This document shows positions 57,212 to 64,000 of a DNA stretch of 64,000 nt, piece by piece. Position 1 is the first letter of the stretch. Each line of letters begins with the position of its first letter. The position numbers were made by a program, and so were the translations under genes. This DNA comes from Brevibacterium sp. Lineage in GTDB: Bacteria > Actinomycetota > Actinomycetes > Actinomycetales > Brevibacteriaceae. A model generated the notes under the pieces. The model was not told where the DNA came from and ran no database searches. It saw only the letters and a program-made list of their open reading frames with translations. The stretch spans positions 56,046 to 120,045 of the forward strand of contig NZ_JAPSIB010000012.1 of assembly GCF_031179145.1 (NCBI RefSeq). The letters are read 5' to 3'.

Positions 57212-57326
57212 CTGGGTCGAGTACACTTGCTCCGGCAGGATCAATCCCCCCACTGGACCGCGAGGCCGGTGTCCGTGCCGCCGGATCTTTCCGGCAGACA
57301 GACGATCACGATCGAAACAGGACCGG

Positions 57327-58838
57327 ATGGACGCGCATCTTCATCAGCCCGGGGACAACCTGGCCGAAATCAGAGACGAAGACCTGCTGTCACTCATCGA
57401 CGCCGGGACCTCCGGAGCCTTCGCTGAGCTCTATCGCCGCCACCGTGACCAGGCCCTCACCGTCGCGTCGGACACTCTCGGCGCCGGTGTCGCACGGACC
57501 GTGGTCGATGACTCGTTCCTCACCGTGCTCAAGACTCTCCTGCTCGATGAGACCCTGACCAGCGGCGCTGAGCGGGGCCCTGACTTCTCGACCAGGCTGA
57601 TGCAGGCCCTGCGGGAGGAGATCAGCGGTCGCCAGGCGGCACCGACCGGCCAGGTCGGTGCAGCGCACGCCGAGGCCGCGGCCCTGGATCCCATCCTCAC
57701 AGCCGCCGCACTCTCCGCACTGCCGGACAATTGGCAGCGCATCCTATGGCTGCGGGAGGTCGAGCGGCTGTCCCCGCGCGCGGTCGCCGCTCACCTTGAT
57801 ATCACTCCCACCGCCGTGACCCAGCTCGGTGTGCGTGCACGTCGCGGTCTTCAGGAGGCCTGGCTCGCACTCCAGCCGTCCCCGGCGGCCTCGGAGTGCC
57901 GCAGTGCGGGGAGCAGACTGGCAGAGTACGCCATAGGGAGGATGAGCCCTCCCCGCCGACGATCGGTCCGCGACCATCTGGAGAACTGCACCGACTGCAG
58001 CGCCATCGTCGCCCAGATCAACGAATTCTCCATCCGGTGTCGCTCAGTGCTCGTTCCGGCCCTGCTCATCTCCCCGGTCGTCATCGAACGGCTGGCCGAC
58101 ACTGTCAGCGCCGCCCCGGTCGGTGCCGCTGCGGCACCGGCAATCACGACCGAAGCACCGACCGTCACGGTCGAGCAGCCAGCAGCCCCGCAGCCCACCT
58201 CTTCGAGGCGGAAGAGAGTCCTGCCGAAACCGGTCCTGATTCCGGCGGCAGCTGCGGCGATCGTTCTGGCTGCGACACTCCTCGGCTTCTCCTTCGCCTC
58301 TCCCGAAACCGAGGACACCAGTTATCACACGGGAGACGACTCACCGAGCGCCCCGGCTGAACCTGACCCCAGCGACAGTGCACCCGGCGAGAAGCAACCC
58401 GCACCCGTGATCCCGAACGATGAGCCCGATCAGACCGTCGGGACGGACAAGGATGTTCAGAAGCCCGAGTCGGATGAGGCGAAGGCCGAGAGTTCCTCCC
58501 CCGAGCCCAGGAACCGGGACGATGAGCCGAGCCACACGCCGGCATCGCAGGATTCCGGCCGTGAAGAAGAGCGCGGCGGACTTCAGGAAGGGCCGTGGAT
58601 CGGTCCCGGACCGAGCGAAGACGCTCCAGAAGGCCGGAGTCCATCGACGCCACCCCCTGCCGAATCCCCCGAACCGCCCGCGGATTCGCCCGACACCGAG
58701 GAACCGGGCACGTCGCCGGCACCTGAGCCGGAGCCCGCGCCGGATCCCGGCACGTCTGAGCCGGCACCGGATGCACCACCGGTCGACGGAACTCCTCCGG
58801 GAAGCTCGGGCCAGAGCGTCGTTTCATCGCCGGCCTGA
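57327..58838 (+). CDS. ECF sigma factor fused to a membrane anti-sigma domain
   Basis: 503 residues in one unbroken frame. Residues 15-75 resemble sigma region 2 (AFAELYRRHRDQALTVA) and 125-182 region 4 (LPDNWQRILWLREVERLSPRAVAAHLDITPTAVTQLGVRARRGLQEAW). Residues 198-234 are a zinc anti-sigma domain with His217, Cys221 and Cys224 (DHLENCTDC). One membrane helix follows at about 303-324, then some 180 acidic Pro/Glu/Ser residues outside. The sigma factor would be held at the membrane by its own C-terminus and freed by proteolysis. ACAGGA precedes the ATG. Such fusions are known among ECF groups of actinobacteria but are little studied. Confidence 0.88.
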   Translation: MDAHLHQPGDNLAEIRDEDLLSLIDAGTSGAFAELYRRHRDQALTVASDTLGAGVARTVVDDSFLTVLKTLLLDETLTSGAERGPDFSTRLMQALREEISGRQAAPTGQVGAAHAEAAALDPILTAAALSALPDNWQRILWLREVERLSPRAVAAHLDITPTAVTQLGVRARRGLQEAWLALQPSPAASECRSAGSRLAEYAIGRMSPPRRRSVRDHLENCTDCSAIVAQINEFSIRCRSVLVPALLISPVVIERLADTVSAAPVGAAAAPAITTEAPTVTVEQPAAPQPTSSRRKRVLPKPVLIPAAAAAIVLAATLLGFSFASPETEDTSYHTGDDSPSAPAEPDPSDSAPGEKQPAPVIPNDEPDQTVGTDKDVQKPESDEAKAESSSPEPRNRDDEPSHTPASQDSGREEERGGLQEGPWIGPGPSEDAPEGRSPSTPPPAESPEPPADSPDTEEPGTSPAPEPEPAPDPGTSEPAPDAPPVDGTPPGSSGQSVVSSPA

Positions 58839-58845
58839 TCGCCGC

Positions 58846-59532
58846 TCACCCCTCATTCGCCTCGGTGCGCTTGAAGTAGTAGAGGTTCTGCACGACGAGG
58901 TCGCCCACCTCGGCGGGCTTGTCGGCCTCGATGAGATCGACGATCTGCACCAGTTCGCGAGCGGACAGGATATCGATCTTCCGCGCCTCGGCGTCGAGCG
59001 TGAAGACGCGGGACTGGTCGCGCAGCCGGAGGCTGATCGCTGCGGCCCGTGGACCCAGACCGTACTCCAGCAGGCGCTCGTGGAACTCGCGGTCGGCGGC
59101 GAAATACTCTGCGCGATCCTCGGCTTCGGCGGCGGTGACCGCCTCGGTGGCGAAGCGTCTCAGCGTTGCCAGCTGATCACCGATGGACTCGTTCGAGTTA
59201 TCGGCCTCCGCCGCTCGTCGGCACAGCTCCTGGGCAGCCGGAACGGCGAGAAGCGACCGGATGCGGATGATCTCCTCGAGATCGTCACGCGTGACAGGCA
59301 CCAGGCGGAAGCCGCGGTTGGGCACGGCCTCGACGGTGCCCTCGGCCACCAACGACATCATCGCCTCGCGCACGGGGCTCAATGACATGCCCAGCTGCTT
59401 CGCCAGTCCTGCCGCCGAATAGATCCGACTTTCATCGAGCTCACCTGTGGTGATCGCATGGCGGATGACGAGGAGGGCATGTTCGCGCAGGGACGGAGAC
59501 GGCTTCGGTCGATCGAGTTGGGGAATCGTCAT
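58846..59532 (-). CDS. GntR-family (FCD) transcriptional regulator
   Basis: 228 residues: winged helix (IYSAAGLAKQLGMSLSPVREAMMSLVAEGTVEAVPNRGF) and an FCD domain with DREFHERLLEYGLGP and a later metal His region. It is divergent from the demethylase/racemase operon, whose promoter carries a perfect FCD-type palindrome, so it is the likely repressor. ATG at 59532 has GGAG nine bases ahead; the GTG six codons earlier is less likely. Its stop lies seven bases from the sigma-gene stop. Confidence 0.88.
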   Translation of the reverse strand: MTIPQLDRPKPSPSLREHALLVIRHAITTGELDESRIYSAAGLAKQLGMSLSPVREAMMSLVAEGTVEAVPNRGFRLVPVTRDDLEEIIRIRSLLAVPAAQELCRRAAEADNSNESIGDQLATLRRFATEAVTAAEAEDRAEYFAADREFHERLLEYGLGPRAAAISLRLRDQSRVFTLDAEARKIDILSARELVQIVDLIEADKPAEVGDLVVQNLYYFKRTEANEG

Positions 59533-59628
59533 GCTTTCATCTCCGCTCACACTGCAGACGCTCTCTGCCGAGCGTCGTCACACAAGTCGTCTCGCTGATC
59601 CGGCTCGCCACGATCTGCGCAAGAACTA

Positions 59629-59657
59629 TTGACAGCATAGCGGGGACAGCCCAAGAT
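59629..59657 (+). promoter_or_regulatory. Promoter of the demethylase-racemase operon
   Basis: TTGACA (59629-59634) and CAAGAT (59652-59657) are 17 bases apart, about 63 bases before the GTG. Confidence 0.65.
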
Positions 59658-59666
59658 TGAACCAGA

Positions 59667-59683
59667 TAATCGGTAACCGATTA
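59667..59683. promoter_or_regulatory. Operator for the GntR/FCD regulator
   Basis: TAATCGGTAACCGATTA is a perfect palindrome with 8-base arms around one central base. It has the GGT-N-ACC core typical of FCD-type GntR sites and covers the expected transcription start, so binding would repress. Confidence 0.75.
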
Positions 59684-59719
59684 CTTATCTCCAGCCGTTC
59701 CTGCGAAGAAGGGGGAACC

Positions 59720-61888
59720 GTGTCCCACGATCCACTGCTCCAGCCGTTCCAAATCGGGTCCCTGACAGTGCGCAATCGCATCGTCTCCACGGCTCATGAA
59801 CCGGCGTACACCGAGCTGGCGATGCCGAAGGATCGCTACCGCCTCTATCTGCGGGAGAAGGCGCGCGGCGGGGTCGGGCTGAATATGATGGGCGGATCCG
59901 CCGTCGTATCGAAGGACTCCCCTGCGGCGTTCGGCAACATCGACCTGAGCACCGACGAGGTGGTCCCCTGGCTGGCGGCCATCGCCGAGGACTGCCACGC
60001 CGAAGGTGCCGCAGTGATGATCCAACTCACTCATCTCGGGATGCGGTCGTCGAACTTCGCCGCCGACTGGCTGCCGCTGATCTCCTCGAGCAGGAACCGC
60101 GAAGCCGCCCATCGGTCCTTCACCAAGGCGATGGAGGACTTCGACTTCGAGCGCGTGGTCGACGATTTCGCCGCCGCCGCGGGGCGAGTCGCCGCCGCCG
60201 GGTTCGACGGTCTCGAGATCCTCCACGCCGGCCACATCTTCGACACCTTCTTCTCCCCCTGGCTCAATATGCGCGAGGACGACCACAACGGTGATCTCCT
60301 CGCCCGGGCGAAGTTCTTCCTCGACGTCGTCGACGCCGTCCGTGCCACTGTCCCCGCCGACTTCCTCCTCGGAACCCGGATGTCCGTCGATGAGCGACGC
60401 GAAGATGGGATGACGGAACCGCTGGCCATCGAACTCCTCAGCCATTACGTCCAGCACGGCGTCGACTTCCTCAACCTCAACGTCGGCACCATCGCCTCGG
60501 ACAGGGAGCTCGCCGAGGCGATCCCCGGAATGGGGACGCCTTCGGCGCCGTGGTTGGAGACCTGCCGCCGCATACGCGCGGCCATCGACATCCCCGTCCT
60601 CCACGCGGCACGCATCGCCGACGTCCCCACTGCCCGCTACGCGATCGAGGACGGGTGCCTCGATCTCGTCGGGATGACCCGTGCTCAACTCGCAGACCCC
60701 TACCTGGTACGCAAGATCGGACAGAAGCGCGAAGACGACATCCGTCCCTGTGTCGGAGCCAACATGTGCCTCGATTCGATCTACACCTCGGGCTCGGCCA
60801 CCTGCATCCACAATCCGGCGAGCGGGCGGGAGGAACACCTGCCGCAGGAGATCGACCGCGACGTCTCGGGACGAACCAAGCGAGTGGTCGTCGTCGGTGC
60901 AGGCCCGGCCGGCCTCGAAGCCGCTCGGGTCGCGGCGGTCAGGGGCCACGCGGTCACGGTGCTCGAAGCCGACAGCCGACCCGGCGGCCAGGTCCTCATC
61001 GCCTCACGCTCGGAACGGCGCCGGGATCTCATCGGCATCGTCGACTGGCGGCATCAGCAGTGCCGCAAGCACGGCGTCGACTTCCGGTTCAACACCCTCG
61101 CGGACAAGGACACCGTCACCGCACTCGACCCGGACGTCGTCATCATCGCCACGGGAGGTGTGCCGGAAACGGACTACCGCCTCGGCGAGGGTGCGCTCAT
61201 CCATGACACCTGGGATGCGATGAGCGACAAGCTGCGGAAGAAGGGGCATGTCATCGTCTATGACGATCACGGCTATTACCCCGCCCTCGACGCCGTCGAA
61301 CGCATGGCGCGCAATGGTCAGTCCGTCACCTACATCAGTCCCGAGCGAACCATCGGCATCGACGTCGGGTCGATGAACTCGCCCGCCTACCTGCGGATGT
61401 TCTCCGAATGCGGCGTCTCCGTCCACCTCGGCGAGCGCCTCGTCGCCACCGCTCGCGAGGGCAAACGCGTGCGAGCCACCCTGCGCAACGAGTACTCGGA
61501 CCTGGAGACCGACGTCGAGGCCGACGCGATCGTCATCGACCATGGAACGGTCCCCTGTGACGAGCTCTACCATGAGCTCAAACCTCTGTCCGCCAACGGC
61601 GGCAGGATCGAACTGTCCGCGTGGGTCGAGGGGCAGCCGCAGCCTGAATCGACCCTCGCCGAGGTGCGGGTCCCGGCACTCGCCGGAGCCACCGGGGGAG
61701 CATCTGCTGGGTTCGGCACGCCTGCAGTCGCAGAGCCGGCACCGACCGTCGCAGCGGTCTCCGCCGACGTCACTTCGCTGCCCTCTGAGGAACCGGGATT
61801 CCGGCTGTACCGCATCGGGGATGCTGTGTCCTCGCGCAACATCCATGCAGCCGTCCTCGAGGGGCTGCGCGTCGGAGTCGGCCTGTGA
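59720..61888 (+). CDS. N-methylproline-demethylase-like flavoprotein (OYE/dienoyl-CoA reductase family)
   Basis: 722 residues: FMN barrel (about 1-370), iron-sulfur segment, then FAD/NAD domain (VVVVGAGPAGLEAARVAAVRG). The start VRNRIVSTAHEPAYTELAMPKDRYRLY follows StcD-type proline-betaine (N-methylproline) demethylases as I remember them. The segment CVGANMCLDSIY...TCIHNP has Ala where trimethylamine dehydrogenase has its second cluster Cys. A low-complexity stretch near residues 655-690 interrupts the FAD domain. GTG start with GAAGGGGG ahead; the earlier ATG would lie before the operator. Its stop overlaps the racemase start. Probably demethylates an N-methylated proline or hydroxyproline. 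Confidence 0.82.
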   Translation: MSHDPLLQPFQIGSLTVRNRIVSTAHEPAYTELAMPKDRYRLYLREKARGGVGLNMMGGSAVVSKDSPAAFGNIDLSTDEVVPWLAAIAEDCHAEGAAVMIQLTHLGMRSSNFAADWLPLISSSRNREAAHRSFTKAMEDFDFERVVDDFAAAAGRVAAAGFDGLEILHAGHIFDTFFSPWLNMREDDHNGDLLARAKFFLDVVDAVRATVPADFLLGTRMSVDERREDGMTEPLAIELLSHYVQHGVDFLNLNVGTIASDRELAEAIPGMGTPSAPWLETCRRIRAAIDIPVLHAARIADVPTARYAIEDGCLDLVGMTRAQLADPYLVRKIGQKREDDIRPCVGANMCLDSIYTSGSATCIHNPASGREEHLPQEIDRDVSGRTKRVVVVGAGPAGLEAARVAAVRGHAVTVLEADSRPGGQVLIASRSERRRDLIGIVDWRHQQCRKHGVDFRFNTLADKDTVTALDPDVVIIATGGVPETDYRLGEGALIHDTWDAMSDKLRKKGHVIVYDDHGYYPALDAVERMARNGQSVTYISPERTIGIDVGSMNSPAYLRMFSECGVSVHLGERLVATAREGKRVRATLRNEYSDLETDVEADAIVIDHGTVPCDELYHELKPLSANGGRIELSAWVEGQPQPESTLAEVRVPALAGATGGASAGFGTPAVAEPAPTVAAVSADVTSLPSEEPGFRLYRIGDAVSSRNIHAAVLEGLRVGVGL

Positions 61889-63027
61889 CGATGGCGCACC
61901 CGATCACCACCGTCGACTACCACACGGCCGGAGAGCCGTTTCGGATCGTCCCGATGCCCCCGCTCGACATTCCCGGGGACACCGTCGCCGAAAAGCGGAT
62001 GAATGCCATCGCCTCGGCGGAGATCGACGGGCTGCGGCGTTTCCTCTGCTACGAACCGCGTGGACACGCAGACATGTACGGCGGTTTCATCACGGATCCC
62101 GACGACGAGGGGGCCCACTTCGGTGTGCTGTTCTGGCACAAGGACGGCTTCTCCACCGCCTGCGGGCACGGCACGATCGCGCTCGGAATCTGGGCTCTGC
62201 GTTCGGGACTGGTGGCGCCCGACCCCTCGGGCAGCACCGATGTCGTCATCGACGTCCCTTCGGGCCGGGTCACCGCCCGCGTCCACATGGATGCCGATGG
62301 CCGGACCACCTCGGCGGATTTCGTCAATGTGCCTTCGACCCTGATCGCGGAATCCGTTCCGGTCGAGACGAGCCACGGCACCGTCACGGTCGATCTCGCC
62401 TGGGGCGGTGCGATCTACGCCTGCCTCAACGTGGCCGGTCTGAGCAACACCGGCGGGGCGAGCCTCTCCGTGGCAGCGGAGAACCTGCCCACGTTCATCC
62501 GCCTGGGACGTGAGGTGAAGGCGGCCCTGGCCGGTGATTCGCGAATCGAGCACCCCACCGACCCGCGCTTGAGCGGGGTCTACGGCACGATCATCTACGA
62601 AACGCTCGACGGCGCGGGGACTTCGACCACAAGTCCCGCCGAGGGCGCGGGGGCGGCTGAGGGCGCAGGGGCGGCCGAGGGCGCAGGGGCGGCTGAGGGC
62701 GCGGGGGCGACTGAGCCGGACGGCAGCCTGCATCAGCGCAATGTCACCATCTTCGCCGATGGCCAGGTCGACCGCTCCCCCTGTGGTTCGGGCACCTCGG
62801 CGCGCGTCGGGGCCCTGTGGTCCCAAGGTCTGCTTGCCCACGACGGCGAACTGATCCACGACTCGATCGTCGGAACGAGGTTCAGGGCGCGCATCCTCGA
62901 CGAGGGACAGGCGCTCGGCCGGCCTGCCGTCGTCCCGATCGTCACCGGCAGCGCCTACGAAGTCGCCCGCTCAGAGTTCACCCTCGACCCTGACGACTCA
63001 TTGGTCCCGGGGTTCGTGCTCCGCTGA
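61885..63027 (+). CDS. Proline racemase / hydroxyproline 2-epimerase family protein
   Basis: 380 residues of the two-lobed proline racemase fold. Both catalytic cysteines are present: STACGHGTIALG and DRSPCGSGTSAR. The second Cys argues for racemase or epimerase and against 3-hydroxyproline dehydratase, which has Thr there. A 24-residue AEGAGA repeat, coded by four 18-base units, is inserted before the second Cys. GTG at 61885 overlaps the upstream stop; ATG at 61891 is an alternative. With the demethylase it suggests catabolism of proline- or hydroxyproline-betaine. Its last 30 bases overlap the convergent symporter gene. Confidence 0.85.
   Translation: MTMAHPITTVDYHTAGEPFRIVPMPPLDIPGDTVAEKRMNAIASAEIDGLRRFLCYEPRGHADMYGGFITDPDDEGAHFGVLFWHKDGFSTACGHGTIALGIWALRSGLVAPDPSGSTDVVIDVPSGRVTARVHMDADGRTTSADFVNVPSTLIAESVPVETSHGTVTVDLAWGGAIYACLNVAGLSNTGGASLSVAAENLPTFIRLGREVKAALAGDSRIEHPTDPRLSGVYGTIIYETLDGAGTSTTSPAEGAGAAEGAGAAEGAGAAEGAGATEPDGSLHQRNVTIFADGQVDRSPCGSGTSARVGALWSQGLLAHDGELIHDSIVGTRFRARILDEGQALGRPAVVPIVTGSAYEVARSEFTLDPDDSLVPGFVLR
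62641..62712 (+). repeat. Four-copy 18-bp repeat inside the racemase gene
   Basis: Four in-frame units of the type GAGGGCGCAGGGGCGGCT, each coding EGAGAA or a near variant. Copy number changes would keep the frame. Confidence 0.9.
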
Positions 63028-64000
63028 GTCAAGGTCGGGCGTCCTGGGATCGAGCACCTCGGCCTCGGTCACCTCGGCAACATGCCCCGTCGCCTTGTAC
63101 TCCGCCTTGTCCGATTTGCGCACCATGCGCTCCGACCGGGCCCGCCGGAACTCGCTGCGGACCTCTCTCATCCGATCCCGCTTGCGCCTGCGTCCCTCCT
63201 CGGCTGTGGCGATCTGCTCTGCCGAGGGCTCGTGATCGCCCATGCCGACCTGCAGATCCTCCTGCTCGATCTCCTGGATGATGCCCAGGGCGCGTCGTTT
63301 GCGATAGCGCAGGATCTCCATGCGCACCACGCGGGAGAGGAAGTACACGCCGATGATGTTCGGGACGCTCATGAGGAAGAATGCGGAATCCGCCAGGCGC
63401 ATCATCGCATCGAACGATACAGAGGCGCCGATGGCGATGGAGACCACCCAGACGACCTGGAAGATCCGTTCGGCGATCGGAGAATCCTTGGAGAGGAAGC
63501 CCAGCGCCTTCTGACCGTAGTAGCAGTAGGACAGCAGAGTCGAATAGGCGAACAGCACGGCACAGATCGTGAGGATCACCGGGAACCAGTCGGAGACCGT
63601 TCTGAACGCATCGGCAGTGAGAGCGATACCGTCCGAGGTCGACGAGAGGTAGGATCCCGAGACGATGATGGCCAATGAGGTCAAGGTGCAGATGATGACG
63701 GAGTCGACCAGTGGCTCCCACATGGCCACGAAGCCTTCGGTGGCCGGTTTGGTGGTCTTCGACGCCGAGTGAGCCGTCGCTGCGGTGCCGACGCCACCGG
63801 CGTTCGAGAAGAGTGCCCGCTGGATTCCGACGATCGCCACGCCGACGACTCCACCGGCGACTCCTTCACCGGTGGGATCGGTCTTGCGGGTGTAGCGCCC
63901 GCGGATCACTCCGATGGACGTGCGCAGGCCGGTGATCGGCTGAAATCGCAGATACCAGGTGATGAACACCGAGGCGACCGAGAGCCAGATGATGATCATC
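62998..64000 (-). CDS. AGCS-family sodium:amino acid symporter, C-terminal part
   Basis: The gene continues beyond the right edge; 333 C-terminal residues are visible. FSNAGGVGTAATAHSASKTT and PLVDSVIICTLTSLAIIVSG are the signatures of the alanine/glycine:cation symporter family, followed by further helices and a long charged cytoplasmic tail (about 100 residues, rich in Arg/Glu) that is longer than usual. It would import alanine, glycine or possibly proline with sodium. Convergent with, and overlapping by 30 bases, the racemase gene. Confidence 0.88.
   Translation of the reverse strand, partial: MIIIWLSVASVFITWYLRFQPITGLRTSIGVIRGRYTRKTDPTGEGVAGGVVGVAIVGIQRALFSNAGGVGTAATAHSASKTTKPATEGFVAMWEPLVDSVIICTLTSLAIIVSGSYLSSTSDGIALTADAFRTVSDWFPVILTICAVLFAYSTLLSYCYYGQKALGFLSKDSPIAERIFQVVWVVSIAIGASVSFDAMMRLADSAFFLMSVPNIIGVYFLSRVVRMEILRYRKRRALGIIQEIEQEDLQVGMGDHEPSAEQIATAEEGRRRKRDRMREVRSEFRRARSERMVRKSDKAEYKATGHVAEVTEAEVLDPRTPDLDSAEHEPRDQ

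Noticed and set aside
59657..59719. Demethylase start at the ATG 59657
   Set aside because: This codon lies at the -10 element and before the operator; the GTG at 59720 has a strong Shine-Dalgarno and begins the family's conserved N-terminus.
61885..63027. trans-3-hydroxyproline dehydratase
   Set aside because: That branch has Thr in place of the second catalytic Cys; here SPCGSGT keeps Cys.

Overview
This window comes from a high-GC actinobacterium. Gene content (GlgE glycogen route, TreXYZ, Pseudomonas-type TreS, OtsB-GH15 fusion, LldD2-type lactate dehydrogenase, actinobacterial arsenic operon) suggests Micrococcales, possibly Brevibacterium; the genus is an impression, not something proved from the sequence. 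Coding density is very high, no gap without a gene exceeds 300 bases, and I see no rRNA, tRNA, IS element, prophage or CRISPR array.

Layout. 1-2.1 kb: 5' end of a probable sensor kinase and a three-domain MOSC/reductase/ferredoxin protein. 2.2-5.1 kb: copper operon csoR-copZ-copA with a visible CsoR operator. 5.2-26.2 kb: a glycogen/trehalose block. glgE and a maltokinase-branching-enzyme fusion run rightward and build glycogen from maltose-1-phosphate. Facing them are glgX-treY-treZ-treS, which take glycogen to trehalose and interconvert trehalose and maltose. A lipoprotein/response-regulator/kinase operon (CseABC-like layout) follows, then an OtsB-GH15 fusion. 26.3-32.3 kb: HdeD-like membrane protein, Rieske protein, recQ, VOC and OsmC proteins, PPK2 and an AlkD-like HEAT protein. 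32.4-35.9 kb: L-lactate module (lldD2, MHS permease, FadR-type regulator) with twin operators. 36-44 kb: miscellaneous enzymes, a divergent glucose-6-phosphate dehydrogenase, a second GH15 enzyme and a GltS-like carrier. 44.1-49.2 kb: two-component system, ABC exporter, an uncatalogued 21-codon ORF and a CPBP protease. 49.3-51.2 kb: acr3-arsR-arsC. 51.3-57.1 kb: AlaA-like aminotransferase, LysR regulator, Orn/Lys/Arg decarboxylase and MHS transporter. 57.3-58.8 kb: an ECF sigma factor fused to its own membrane anti-sigma domain. 58.8-64 kb: GntR regulator, N-methylproline-demethylase-like flavoenzyme, proline racemase family protein and an AGCS symporter cut by the window end.

How the genes work together. 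The glycogen/trehalose block holds TreS, Mak, GlgE and GlgB (trehalose to maltose to maltose-1-phosphate to branched glucan) beside GlgX/TreY/TreZ (glucan to trehalose), a near-complete storage/osmolyte cycle; glgA, glgC and otsA are not in the window. Across the window about seventeen genes carry a -10-like hexamer exactly six bases before the start codon, the signature of leaderless transcription; I used this to choose several start codons, while the remaining starts mostly have Shine-Dalgarno sequences or overlap the gene upstream.
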